From Macrostomum hystrix (taxonomy: Eukaryota > Platyhelminthes > Macrostomidae): a stretch of DNA of 64,000 nt. Below are positions 43,201 to 53,500 of this stretch, piece by piece (the stretch's first letter is position 1; every line of letters begins with the position of its first letter). A program made the position numbers and the translations under genes. The DNA lies in assembly GCA_950097015.1 (NCBI GenBank), contig CATNEN010000040.1, positions 285,452 to 349,451 of the forward strand, read 5' to 3'. Under the pieces are notes generated by a model. That model saw only the letters and a program-made list of their open reading frames with translations. It was not told where the DNA came from and searched no databases.

Positions 43201-46200
43201 AGCAGCGGCGGAGGCAGCCCCGTGAATCGCCCGCTCGGACTCCGGCAGCTGTGCCAGTTCGGCATAGTTGAGCTGGTCGGCCCAATCTGTGAGGGAGTCC
43301 CTGGCAAACTGCAGACTGTTCAGGGCGCCGAACCAGCGCGGATCCGAGGTCGGGTAGCGGCGGGTCACCTGCAGGTTGTGGCGGCGCAGCGGAGGCGAGC
43401 TGATGAAAAGTCAGCACTCTACCCAGAAAAATATTCTCAATTCTCAGAACCTACCTAGACAAATTCTCGACTTTTAGCTCGAGTAATCCACAAGGTTGTC
43501 ACTCTACCAGGTTCTCTCTCTACCAGGTTCTCACTCTACCAGGTTCTCACTCTACCAGGTTCTCAATCTACCAGGTACTCACTCTACCAGGTACTCACTC
43601 TACCAGGTTCTCTCTCTACCAGGCCTTACTCTACCAGGATCTCATTACCAATAATACACGGGGTTCCGGGTCCCAGGCCGCTCACCTGTCGCAGGCGGAC
43701 CCGGAAATCATCCAGCACGTCCAGTTGCACCCTGAATAGTTGGGCTCGCCGCTTCAAATCGGAGCGCAGCAGGCCGGCCCGGCCGCCCAGCGCCTGTACA
43801 AGGGCCAGCACCGCCTCGGCGCATTGCGGCACAGTCGTCGAGGACGTCGGCTGGCCAGTGACAGCTACGAAGGCGCCGCCAGCCGGACTCCAGGCTCCGC
43901 CAGCCAGCATGATTTCGTCCAGCCTGGCCTGGGCAAACTTGGTTTCGAGGCCCACCCACCAGGCCAGCCAGAGCGGCTCGCCGAGGATGCCGCCAACTGA
44001 GGCCGCGGCAGCCGACAGGCCGGCGGCGTTGAGTTCGCGGTCCAAGGCGAGCAGCTCGTTGATGAGGTGAGCCAGACGAAGATCGGCCTCCTCCTTGTCT
44101 GGCAGCTCCCTGACGATGGCAACATTCGCCAGGCTTTTAAACTATTTTAGCCTATTGTAGTCCAGAACACTGGTTGTACATTTTATTTATCCCAAATTTA
44201 AAAAAGTCACTTGGTGACAGTGTCAAAAATGGCGACTTTTTCGCTAATCGTCGCTCAGATTTAACGTGCTGAAGCTTCAGAATCTTCAAACTTCAGCTTC
44301 TTCTAGCTCGGGAATATTCTAGCTTGGGAATATCCTAGCTTGGGAATATTCTAGCTTGGGAATATTCTAGCTTAGGAATATTCTAGCTTGGGAATATTCT
44401 AGCTTGGGAATATCCTAGCTTGGGAATATTCTAGCTTGAGAATATTCTAGCTTGGGAATATTCTAGCTTGGGAATATCCTAGCTTGGGAATATTCTAGCT
44501 TGAGAATATTCTAGCTTGGGAATATTCTAGCTTGGGAATATTCTAGCTTGGGAATATTCTAGCTTGGGAATATTCTAGCTTGAGAATATTCTAGCTTGGG
44601 AATATTCTAGCTTGGGAATATTCTAGCAAGCCAGAATATTCTAGCTTGGGAATATTCTAGCTTGGGAATATTCTAGCTTGGGAATATTCTAGCTTGGGAA
44701 TATTCTGGCTTGGGAATATTCTAGCTTGGGAATATTTTAGCTTGGGAATATTCTAGCTTGGGAATATCCTAGCTTGGGAATATTCTAGCTTGGGAATATT
44801 CTGGCTTGGGAATATTCTAGCTTGGGAATATTTTAGCTTGGGAATATCCTAGCTTGGGAATATTCTAGCTTGGGAATATTCTAGCTTGGGAATATTCTAG
44901 CTTGGGAATATTCTAGCTTGGGAATATTCTAGCTTGGGAATATTCTAGCTTGGGAATATTCTAGCTTGGGAATATTCTAGCTTGGGAATATGAAGCCTAT
45001 TATTCGAAAAACTCCACCACACCTAATGTTAAGCATCGCTTAGGCTCCATAAGCTCAAGATAATAATCAATTCCAACCTGTACTGTTCCAGTAGTTGGCG
45101 CAGCTTCCGTTTCACTAGCTCCATCAGGCCGGACGCAAATTCTTGTCGCACATCCCAGGCGGACATGCCCACCTGGTCCAGGCAGGGCTGCACCACCTGG
45201 CCTAAGAAGGCTTCGTGCTCCTTCAGCCATTTCAGCACCTGGCGTGGCATGAAATAAAAAAAATTGTGAGAACAAAGCTTATAGGCAAATGAAATTTAAT
45301 TTCAAATTGGATCTTTCTAAGAGGATCTTTGTAGAATTTAAGAGGATCTTTGTAAAATTTAGGAGGATCTTTGTAGAATCTGGTGGGATCTTTGTAAAAT
45401 TTAGGAGGATCTTTGTAGAATCTGGTGGGATCTTTGTAAAATTTAGGAGGATCTTTTTAGCATCTGGTGGGATCTTTGTAGAGTTTGGGTGATCTTTCTT
45501 GAATCTGGTGGGATTTTTCTAGAATCCAGGGACCTTTCTAGAATCCAGGGATCTTTCTAGAATCTAGTGGGATTTTTCTAGAATCCAGGGATTTTTCTAG
45601 AATCCAGGGATCTTTCTAGAATCCAGGGATCTTTCTAGAATCCAGGGATTTTTCTAGAATCCAGGGATCTTTCTAGAATCCAGGGATCTTTCTAGAATCC
45701 AGGAATCTTTCTAGAATCCAGGGATCTTTCTAGAATCAGGGGAATCTTTGTTGAATCTGGGGGATCTTTGTAAAATTTAGGAGGATCTTTGTAGAATCTG
45801 GTGGGATCTTTGTAAAATTTAGGAGGATCTTTTTAGCATCTGGTGGGATCTTTGTAGAGTTTGGGGGATCTTTCTTGAATCTGGTGGGATTTTTCTAGAA
45901 TCCAGGGACCTTTCTAGAATCCAGGGATCTTTCTAGAATCTAGTGGGATTTTTCTAGAATCCAGGGATTTTTCTAGAATCCAGGGATCTTTCTAGAATCC
46001 AGGGATCTTTCTAGAATCCAGGGATTTTTCTAGAATCCAGGGATCTTTCTAGAATCCAGGGATCTTTCTAGAATCCAGGAATCTTTCTAGAATCCAGGGA
46101 TCTTTCTAGAATCAGGGGAATCTTTGTTGAATCTGGGGATCTTTCTTATTGTGATTTGTGATTTCTTAAGAGTACTAATTGATTTCGCATACATCGACAA

Positions 46201-48264
46201 GGATGAGCCTTTCTAGGAAATTCTCACCTGGGTGAGGAAGATCTCCGGCCTGGCCGGATCGTTAGTGGGCCGGTCGCCGGAGAAGTGAAAGGCGAATCTC
46301 TTGCGAAACGGCTCCAGCATGAGTTCCAGTGGTGGCAGCGACCGCCCGGCCGCCTCCGCCGGCACCTGCAGCTGGGCGAAGCGGCGGAAACTGACGACAA
46401 AGTCTCTCTCCTTAGCGCCGGTGGTGCCCGCAACGACTGTTCCGACGGCGGAGGCGGCGGCGGGGGCGGCCAGGGCGGCATTGTCAGTCAAAGCGGCGCC
46501 GACGGTGCCGCTGTTGAACGGCCAGCCGATGGCGCGAAGAGCGGCGGAGAATTCGGCGCAGAATTTCCTACGCAACAGGCCGGCCCAGTGGTCCACAATG
46601 GCCTCGGCATCGTTTAGAAGCTCAACAGAATCGGTCTCGGCCAGGCAGGCCGGCGGTCGGAGATCCCGGCGCAGCAGGGCCAGCCGGCGGAACTGCTCGG
46701 CGGCCCGGTCGAAGCTGCCGGCAACAAGGGCGGCCTGCACGGCGCTGGCCTGCGGCAGTGGCGGGGGGAAGGCGGATACAAAAAACTGATTTGAGCCTGG
46801 TGGTGGCCCCTGGCAACCTCAATAAGTATATGTGACGCAATGCGCATATTGACCAGACACCACGTACAGACACACCCAGGAAACCATTGAGACACCCTGA
46901 CACACACAAAAACCACCAGACATCCACAGACACAGCTGGACACCCACAGACACGGCCGGACACCCACAGACACAGCCGGACATCCACAGACACAGCCGGA
47001 CACCCACAGACACAGCCGGACACCCATAGACACAGCCGGACACCCATAGACACAGCCGGACATCCACAGACACAGCTGGACACCCACAGACACGGCCGGA
47101 CACCCACAGACACAGCCGGACATCCACAGACACAGCCGGACACCCACAGACACAGCCGGACACCCATAGACACAGCCGGACACCCATAGACACAGTAACA
47201 CACCCACAGACACAGCCGGACATCCACAGACACAGCCGGACACCCACAGACACAGCCGGACACCCACAGACACAGCCGGACACCCATAGACACAGCCGGA
47301 CACCCACAGACACAGCCGGACACCCACAGACACAGCCGGACACCCACAGACACAGTAACACACCCACAGACACAGCCGGACACCCACAGACACAGCCGGA
47401 CACCCACAGACACAGTAACACACCCACAGACACAGTAACACACCCACAGACACAGCCGGACACCCATAGACACAGCCGGACACCCACAGACACAGCCGGA
47501 CACGCACAGACACAGTAACACACCCACAGACACAGCCGGACACCCACAGACACAGCCGGACACCCACAGACACAGCCGGACACCCATAGACACAGCCGGA
47601 CACCCATAGACACAGCCGGACATCCACAGACACAGCTGGACACCCACAGACACGGCTGGGCACCCACAGACACAGCCGGACATCCACAGACACAGCCGGA
47701 CACCCACAGACACAGCCGGACACCCACAGACACAGCCGGACACCCATAGACACAGCCGGACACCCACAGACACAGTCAGACACCCACAGACACAGTTGGA
47801 CACCCACAGACACGGCTGGGCACCCACAGACACAGCTGGACACCCACAGACACCAGAGACCGCTGCAATCTAACCTGACACTCGAGCTGTTCCCGAAGTC
47901 GCAGCGCTTCCAGTCGCGCCTCCGCGACGTCCAGCTCGGCAGCCCGCTCGGCCAGGCCGCCATCAAGCAGCAGCGGCCGGCACTCGACCAGCTGTCGCTG
48001 ACAGTCGCCGGTCAGCTTGGCGTGCAAAGCCAACAGCTCACAGACTTCGGCCTGCAACTGTCTACAGGCCAGACGGGCCTGGCCGAAGGTCGTGCACTCG
48101 TGCAGGCCGGCCTGCTTGCGCAACAGTTCGAGTCGCTCTGCCGACTCGCGGAGCAGGCTGGGCGCGAACTCGCGCACCGATTCCACAGTTGGCAGCCGCT
48201 CGTTCAGCTGCTTGGTCAGCTCCGCCGACAGAGCAGCTGAGATTGGCGATGTCAACGGATGCGA
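37240..48264 (-). CDS. RINT1: RINT1, ER-Golgi tethering (Dsl1/NRZ complex) subunit
   Basis: Seven exons with consistent phases: 48264-47875, 46749-46228, 45238-45078, 44133-43686, 43368-43154, 43007-42599, 37485-37240, about 796 residues (human 792). Diagnostic blocks: FRKRFAFHFSGDRPTND, VLKWLKEHEAFLGQVVQPCL, WLAWWVGLETKFAQARLDEI, DVLDDFRVRLRQ, SLQFARDSLTDWADQLNY, and the C-terminal FMPVFAQYCGRPDRLLAESA. RINT1/Tip20 belongs to the NRZ (NAG-RINT1-ZW10) complex that tethers Golgi-derived vesicles at the ER; it also binds RAD50. The first exon shown has no ATG, so a short upstream exon is needed; a candidate is 50176-50159 (MHECRP, phase 0) with a weak donor. Five of six introns carry their own minisatellite or repeat, and the last intron (42598-37486) contains a complete retrotransposon in the same orientation. 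Confidence 0.92.
37568..37718 (-). repeat. 3' LTR
   Basis: 151 bp, TGTGAGGCTTTCC ... AGAATGTCACA on the element strand; appears identical to the 5' LTR at 42182-42332. Confidence 0.95.
37719..37727 (-). other. Polypurine tract
   Basis: GGTGGAGGG on the minus strand, directly against the 3' LTR; the expected plus-strand primer site for reverse transcription. Confidence 0.7.
37871..39460 (-). CDS. Retrotransposon reading frame 2: integrase tail (GPY/F), RT, RNase H
   Basis: 529 codons. The first 40 residues (ending NVFHINLLKKY) are the C-terminal GPY/F module of integrase. RT follows: AKKDGSVRFTVNFKALNE, DCCKGYWQIPL, FTVLPMGLNCSSATYQRL, and the active site YIDD. RNase H follows with ETDSS, EKECLAVRWAVEKLRHYL, SDHKPLQYL and GAADGLSR. 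All catalytic acidic residues I can check are present. The frame is -1 relative to frame 1, overlapping it by about 43 nt. Translation could use a frameshift, or the element may carry one lost base in a C run at about 39450. Confidence 0.9.
   Translation of the reverse strand: MARPLEVLEKCNDVNYRIRIGKNTNVFHINLLKKYNSRESILLATTRKADQIDSAQRKSGLPELADTLNFGQKRLLDSLVCDFKDVFSETPGRTSLMEHRIRTTSNQVVRIRPRREPQAYRQVLQDEVQRMLDLGVIEPSDSDYCSPVCLVAKKDGSVRFTVNFKALNELVAFDSYPMKNIEDLLESVAKAKFISKLDCCKGYWQIPLAENSKRLTAFAANGKLYQFTVLPMGLNCSSATYQRLMDKVLLGIDSAESYIDDIAVFSETFEQHLQDLRRVFNRLKAAGLTVQPRKCFLGGTSTDYLGFKLGNDEISTSEDRVRAIKALEQPRTKTQLRSVLGVLNHYRRFIPNYADQVAALTELTRRTTPEDLTAAWGEKHTRAFEVAKALMTSEPVLRAPDYGRPFILETDSSETGLGAVLTQEFEDGIHPVLFVSRRLTAAEQGYATIEKECLAVRWAVEKLRHYLLGRHFIIRSDHKPLQYLQLDHANPRLQRWAHYLSGFDYAIQYQPGESNGAADGLSRLWSPTK
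39418..42189 (-). CDS. Retrotransposon reading frame 1: Gag, protease, integrase
   Basis: 923 codons. The ATG at 42189 lies 8 nt inside the 5' LTR, so the primer site is translated (HGGSGA). The capsid contains a block (ETYRQRFRSL ... VLLEQFSDSLGRGLQVWMRE) that resembles the vertebrate SCAN domain, which is known to derive from Gmr1-like capsids. A zinc knuckle CFNCGGPHKKFQC has CX2CX3HX4C spacing, one residue short of the usual knuckle. The protease site is LLDTGADRTT. Integrase has the H-H-C-C zinc domain (HESAFAGHLGVKK ... CDKCQK) and the DDE core (VIDISGPYP, SDKGTNFSS, HPQSQALVERFHG). The frame ends just after the conserved W-R-G-P of the GPY/F module. Confidence 0.9.
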   Translation of the reverse strand: MSHGGSGAGSTKPYNLRSRDTTGESAASNRTSSAEMETGATESEELSGIDSANLMETMKLILTHQSRQLQDMAQAQERQSAFYLEQLARQQAEFARLMAESKPRPQTVEPKLFKLTDADDIESFLATFERSATSCGWQKQDWTIRLGPLLTGKAQSAFHSLTTAAIADYEMAKAAILARYNIGEETYRQRFRSLRRASEESYQVFAAKLEDLFDRWMTAGVDEDEREELRGGDTIIRRKVLLEQFSDSLGRGLQVWMRERKPKNIKEAAQLADDYYMARSNDRNGGTHDQRSQETQDVSHVRASNADRHREIQRAPMSKTKISCFNCGGPHKKFQCPNKPNNSIHLASEDMKVGTSTTGTRMIKGKASGKDLEFLLDTGADRTTIRRNCLPEDINWTGRHALLRCFGGDLHRLPIAKVDLHLNGFEGIADVCVSDSLPVSALIGLDLIGRLAPGVENPTDAAGAAQTAYETQAADPHPPANQEKGVVGAPVCPIRQSEGDRALADEGIMASGLVQIDPEPPSTQRPRLTRAQARKQRQEYREKLEPNIGQMAWDYEAALQEDGEMLEKLRDNDAIIKVNGRLYRTQAAGEDQLVLPKSLRLTALTQAHESAFAGHLGVKKTSQRLLQRFWWPTVAKDVKDFVTTCDKCQKTARIGCTQKVPLVQVPGVEEAFSKVIIDISGPYPKSSSGHKYILSVIDAATRFPEGFPLRNIDAETVAKALIDCFSRTGFPKEIQSDKGTNFSSALLQALYQCTGVEGIQSTPYHPQSQALVERFHGTLKTMLRRLPAREKKKWDLYLPYLLFAIREVPNETTGFSPFELLYGRTVRGPLDLLRQTWDEKLTAEKKDIITFVLAQRDRLQAGLEASRSNEELERKRWKHWYDRRSRERELAPGDQVLLLLPSSSTKLHAEWRGPLRSWRSATT
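42168..42181 (-). promoter_or_regulatory. Primer binding site, tRNA-Leu
   Basis: TGGTGGCAGCGGTG directly follows the 5' LTR with no gap and is the exact complement of the CCA-tailed 3' end of animal tRNA-Leu(AAG-type) (CACCGCTGCCACCA), as I remember that tRNA. Confidence 0.8.
42182..42332 (-). promoter_or_regulatory. 5' LTR with CCAAT and TATA boxes
   Basis: On the minus strand the LTR contains GGCCAATGG followed by CTATAAATAGAC (TATAAATA at 42273-42280). A start about 30 nt downstream leaves only some 50-60 nt of leader before the gag ATG at 42189. Confidence 0.8.
42345..42500 (-). mobile_element. Decayed family A SINE
   Basis: Reverse-orientation traces: atccatggactagg, tacagctgggtgtactgaat, and an ending like aggaccaagactcct. 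No clear boxes. Confidence 0.45.
42530..42592 (+). mobile_element. SINE family B head fragment at a RINT1 splice donor
   Basis: gtgagtggcagagctgttaa then cgcgtttgcctg matches the head of the SINE at 12435. It stops within about 6-10 nt of the donor site of the exon ending at 42599. Confidence 0.7.
43490..43640. repeat. Minisatellite, 16-bp unit, RINT1 intron
   Basis: About nine copies of ctctaccaggttctca; lies in the intron 43685-43369. Confidence 0.85.
44305..44992. repeat. Minisatellite, 16-bp unit, RINT1 intron
   Basis: About 43 copies of gggaatattctagctt with few variants (gggaatatcctagctt, gagaatattctagctt) in the intron 45077-44134. Confidence 0.95.
45290..46140. repeat. Minisatellite with 376-bp higher-order duplication, RINT1 intron
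   Basis: Units of 18-19 bp (gatctttctagaatccagg and ggatctttgtagaatctggt). The block 45411-45768 is repeated almost perfectly at about 45785-46140; the landmark tagaatcagg occurs at 45731 and 46107. Confidence 0.9.
46870..47852. repeat. Minisatellite, 20-bp unit, RINT1 intron
   Basis: About 49 copies of cacccacagacacagccgga. Lack of stops yields very long false frames on both strands (repeats of LCLWVSGCVCGCPAVSVGV). Confidence 0.95.
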
Positions 48265-48282
48265 CTGCGGGGGAGACGGAAC

Positions 48283-50102
48283 TGGCTGTAGGATTGATGG
48301 GACTGGCTGTAGGATTGATGGGACTGCCTGTAGGATTGATGGGACTGGCTGTAGGATTGATGGTACTGGCTGTAGGATTGATGGGACTGCCTGGAGGATT
48401 GATGGGACTGGCTGTAGGATTGATGGGACTGTAGGATTGATGGGACTGGCTGTAGGATTGATGGGACTGTAGGATTGATGGGACTGTGGGATTGATGGGA
48501 CTGTAGGATTGATGGGACTGTAGGATTGATGGGACTGTAGGATTGATGGGACTGTAGGATTGATGGGACTGTAGGATTGATGGGACTGTAGGATTGATGG
48601 GACTGTAGGATTGATGGGACTGTAGGATTGATGGGACTGTATAGGATTGATGGGACTGTAGGATTGATGGGACTGTAGGATTGATGGGACTGTAGGATTG
48701 ATGGGACTGTAGGATTGATGGGACTGTAGGATTGATGGGACTGTAGGATTGATGGGACTGTAGGATTGATGGGACTGTAGGATTGATGGGACTGTAGGAT
48801 TGATGGGACTGTAGGATTGATGGGACTGTAGGATTGATCGGACTGGCTGTAGGATTGATGGGACTGGCTTTACGATTGATGGGACTGGCTGTAGGATTGA
48901 TGGGACTGCCTGGAGGATTGATGGGACTGGCTGTACGATTGATGGGACTGGCTGTAGGATTGATGGGACTGCCTGGAGGATTGATGGGACTGGCTGTACG
49001 ATTGATGGGACTGTAGGATTGATGGGACTGTACGATTGATGGGACTGTAGGATTGATGGGACTGGCTGTACGATTGATGGGACTGTAGGATTGATGGGAC
49101 TTGCTGTAGGATTGATGGGACTGGCTATAGGATTGATGGGACTGTAGGATTGATGGGACTGGCTGTAGGATTGATGGGACTGGCTGTAGGATTGATGGGA
49201 CTGGCTGTAGGATTGATGGGACTGTAGGATTGATGGGACTGTAGGATTGATGGGACTGTAGGATTGATGGGACTGGCTGTAGGATTGATGGGACCGTCTG
49301 GAGGATTGATGGGACTGGCTGTACGATTGATGGGACTGTAGGATTGATGGGACTGTAGGATTGATCGGACTGGCTGTAGGATTGATGGGACTGCCTGGAG
49401 GATTGATGGGACTGGCTGTACGATTGATGGGACTGGCTGTAGGATTGATGGGACTGCCTGGAGGATTGATGGGACTGGCTGTACGATTGATGGGACTGTA
49501 GGATTGATGGGACTGTACGATTGATGGGACTGTAGGATTGATGGGACTGGCTGTACGATTGATGGGACTGTAGGATTGATGGGACTTGCTGTAGGATTGA
49601 TGGGACTGTACGATTGATGGGACTGTAGGATTGATGGGACTGGCTATAGGATTGATGGGACTGTAGGATTGATGGGACTGGCTGTAGGATTGATGGGACT
49701 GGCTGTAGGATTGATGGGACTGGCTGTAGGATTGATGGGACTGTAGGATTGATGGGACTGTAGGATTGATGGGACTGTAGGATTGATGGGACTGTAGGAT
49801 TGATGGGACTGGCTGTAGGATTGATGGGACCGTCTGGAGGATTGATGGGACTGGCTGTACGATTGATGGGACTGTAGGATTGATGGGACTGTACGATTGA
49901 TGGGACTGTAGGATTTATGGGACTGGCTGTACGATTGATGGGACTGTAGGATTGATGGGACTGGCTGTAGGATTGATGGGACTGGCTATAGGATTGATGG
50001 GACTGTAGGATTGATGGGACTGGCTGTAGGATTGATGGGACTGCCTGGAGGATTGATGGGACTGTAGGATTGATGGGACTGGCTGTACGATTGATGGGAC
50101 TA
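48283..50102. repeat. Minisatellite of mixed 17- and 21-bp units, upstream RINT1 intron
   Basis: About 97 copies of gtaggattgatgggact (17 bp) or ggctgtaggattgatgggac plus t (21 bp), with gtacgattgatgggact and cctggaggattgatggg variants. Long blocks of the same unit order recur, for example near 48940-49250 and 49430-49750. On the minus strand each unit has a tract like ATCAATCCTACAG, an acceptor look-alike. Confidence 0.95.
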
Positions 50103-50591
50103 TAATTTTTCTCTAGGCAATTCTTATCGAATGAAGGCATGGTAAGCTCTTGCGTACAGGTCTGCATTCATGCATTTGCGGGTAACAAAAATTAAAGCAA
50201 AGGTAAATTAGAATACAGGCAGCAGAGAAAAGCACAAACGAGGCCCAGTTACTGTTTTATTTAAAGCCGTGATTTTAAATTGTTTCAACAACTGCTTACT
50301 GCACTAAAACTAGCTTCACAAAACGGAAATAGATAACAACAGACATAATGAATGATAATGGCCCAGAAGACTGAACAGGTGCCAAGAGAGTGGCAAAAGA
50401 TATATAGAGTATGTTTATCTATTTAGCCGAAAGAGGGACGCAAGGCAAGGAATAACCGCTCATTCCTCGCAATTGTAATGATTTTCAAGTCGAAATAAAA
50501 CTTTCTCCTAATTTAAAAAGTAGCCTCTTGTCACAGATGCCAGTCTGTTTTATGGAGCAGTCAGGCCAGGTGAGCCGCAGTTTTAGGTGCT
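50103..50591. other. Spacer between ALDH2 and RINT1
   Basis: Holds the ALDH2 3' UTR and, probably, the RINT1 5' end (candidate first exon 50176-50159). No other gene seen. Confidence 0.4.
50256..50261 (-). terminator. Poly(A) signal for ALDH2
   Basis: AATAAA on the minus strand, about 331 nt after the ALDH2 stop codon and only some 80 nt before the candidate RINT1 first exon. Confidence 0.45.
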
Positions 50592-53500
50592 TCAGCTGTT
50601 CTTCTGGTCCAGCCGGATCATGACGCACTTCACCTCGGTGTAGGCCTCCAGGCCGTACTCGCCCAGCTCGCGTCCGCTGCCGGACATCTTGAAGCCGCCG
50701 AACGGCGCCGCGGCGTCGAAGTGGTCGTACTCGTTGATCCAGACGGTGCCAGCCCGGAGGCCCTGCATGACGTGCATGGCCTTGTCCAGGTCCTTGGTGA
50801 AGATGCCGGCCGCCAGGCCGTAGACGGTCTTGTTGCCGCGCTCGATCAACTCGTCGACGGATTTGAACTTCATGATCTGCATCACCGGGCCGAAGATCTC
50901 CTCCTGGGCGATGCGCATCTCGTCCTGGTGGGATTTGGGATAAATTGGGATTTGGGGAATTGTCATTACGAGCGTAGTAGCTGAATAAACATTAACACAA
51001 TATGAGCAAGAATTAAGGAATTCCAGTTCATAGATTTGAGCATAGAACTCTCAAGCAGTCTTAACTCCGAAGTCCGAATCCCAGCCAATGGGAAACAGCT
51101 TGAGTTCGATTCCGCGGCGAGGCCGCATTCATTTGGGGCGCAGCCGTGGAGAGAAGACTTGGGGGCTTGTCGTGCAATTTGAGTCCCTGAGGATGAGAAA
51201 GAGCCTTGTGAGCGTGTGCCTGTGCACGGTATCTGTGTGCGTGTGTGCTCAGGAGCCAGCGATATGGACAGAATTGCCTCCTTGCTGGCTGCGGGTCTAG
51301 TGTCACGACTAGAAGTGCCATTGCACGCAGCCCTTCTGCAATTATTATTATTATTATTATTATTATAGGTGGGGTAGAAAATTTTGGGTGCGTGTCGTGG
51401 GCCCCAGTCCATGGACTGAACAGCTGTACTGTGCCTTTTTAATCTCGACTTGCCAATCGAAATTTGCAGTTGCTATTTAATTAGATGACTATAGTTTCCA
51501 TTGTTAAATGAAGTCACCTTGACATCGGAGAAAATGGTGGGCTGCACATAGTAGCCCTTGTCGCCTAGCCGGGCGCCTCCCGTCAGCAGCTTGGCACCCT
51601 GACTCTTGCCGCTCTTGATAAGGTCCAGAATCTTGCCCATCTGCTCCTGGTCAATCTGCGGTCCCTGCTCGGTGCTGAGGTTGAACGGGTCGCCAACCAG
51701 GCGCTTCTTGGCCCGCTCCACGCTCAGTTCAACAAATTTGTCGTAGACGGATTCCTCGACGAAGGTGCGACTGCCGGCGCAGCAGCACTGGCCCTGGTTG
51801 AAGAACAGGGCAAAGTGCGACTTCTCGACGGCGTATTCGAGATCGGCGTCTGAGAAGATCACGTTGGGACTCTTGCCGCCGAGCTCCAGGCTGACTCGCT
51901 TCAGGTTGCTTTGCCCGGCATACTGGGGGATCAGGCGGCCGACCTCCGTGCTGCCCGTGAAGGCCAGCTGTGGAATGAGGATTGGGATTCATGATGTCTG
52001 GGATCTTACAGTGACGAGGCATTCTTAAACTTTATTTAAGCACAGCTCACTAGACAAAACAGGTAGAACCCACAAGCTTCAGCTAAAATGCAGAGAATTT
52101 ATTCAGCTCTCAAATGAAACAAACATTTTGAAAATACATTGCATGATGCAGATGTTATCTGTGTTCTTCTCCAAGTGGTGCATCAGAATTTCCTATCTTT
52201 CCAGTGTTAGAACATGAGTCATAGAACATTCAGAGCTCTATGACTCATGATATAATAGGCCATCTCACCTTGTCAACCTTGTTATGCAAGGCCAGAGCGG
52301 CTCCAGCAGTGGGCCCATAGCCGGGCACAATGTTGAGCACTCCGGGTGGAAAGCCCGCCTCCTTGGCCAGCTGAGCAACATAATTGGCGGTGAGAGGAGT
52401 CTGCTCGGCTGTCTTCATCACCACCGTGTTGCCCATGCTGAGTGCCGGGCCCAGCTTCCAGGCCTGCATTAGCAGTGGGAAATTCCAGGGGATAATCTGG
52501 CCGCAGACGCCGACGGGCTCGTGCCGGGTGAAGCAGAACACGTTGCCATCGACGGGAATAGTCTTGCCGTGGTTCTTGTTGGCCCAGCCAGCGTAGTAGC
52601 TGGGCAAAATTTGTTGAGCCAATAATGAATTTCAGACATTGTGAGACTTCCAGCGTTTGAGTTTTCCAGCAAGTTTAGAGTACGGAAAGTTGCTGAGTCA
52701 ACGTTATTTTTGTTAAGTAACACCTATTACAACTTTAAAAATTTTGAAGACTTATAATTTATTTTAACTTTCTTTAATTTATGGTCTTAGGGCAAAGCGA
52801 CTAAACTAATTAACATTTAAAGCAATTAAACCAGCGAACTAACAAAAATTGCATTTTAAGGACGAAATACATTTTTCTTTTACAAAAGCAATGACAACAG
52901 TACAATGCTCTGTTTCATTTTAAGAGAATAATGGCTGTGAGAGTTGGTCAGTGCGAGAACGAACTCACTCACCGGTAGCATCGAATGCTGAGCTCAACAT
53001 CGGCCAAGTAGGAGAATAGGTAGGGCTTGCCATTGTCAAGAGATTCCAGAGACTGGCAATAAAATGGAGGTTGGTGAGCACAATGGATGCATCGAAAGAA
53101 GTTTAGAAAACTCTTTGAATAGCATAGATGGGCATCAAATTTGAGTTTCTAATCTTTCACTATTCTATTAATATTTCGCTTTGTTTTCGAACATTTTCTT
53201 TAGAGCCATAGCAATTGCGCCTAAACAACTCGCAACAATTGCGTTGGAACATTGGCAAAAGAAAACACACAGTAGATTAGAAGCTGGCAACATGAATATT
53301 TATACTTCAGCCTCGACTGACACCCAACAGATGCCTCGACTGACACCCAACAGATGCCTCGACTGACACTCAACAGATGCCTCGACTGACACCCAACAGA
53401 TGCCTCGACTGACACCCAACAGATGCCTCGACTGACACCCAACAGATGCCTCGACTGACACCCAACAGATGCCTCGACTGACACCCAACAGATGCCTCGA

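Noticed and set aside
46614-47966. Cysteine/valine-rich open frames of 300-450 codons on the minus strand
   Set aside because: They are translations of a 20-bp intronic satellite without stops; all three frames give the same repeat, and RINT1 exons lie on both sides.
48062-50167. 701-codon open frame (repeats of SPINPTVPSILQSHQSY)
   Set aside because: Product of the 17/21-bp satellite; its end overlaps the real RINT1 exon in another frame.
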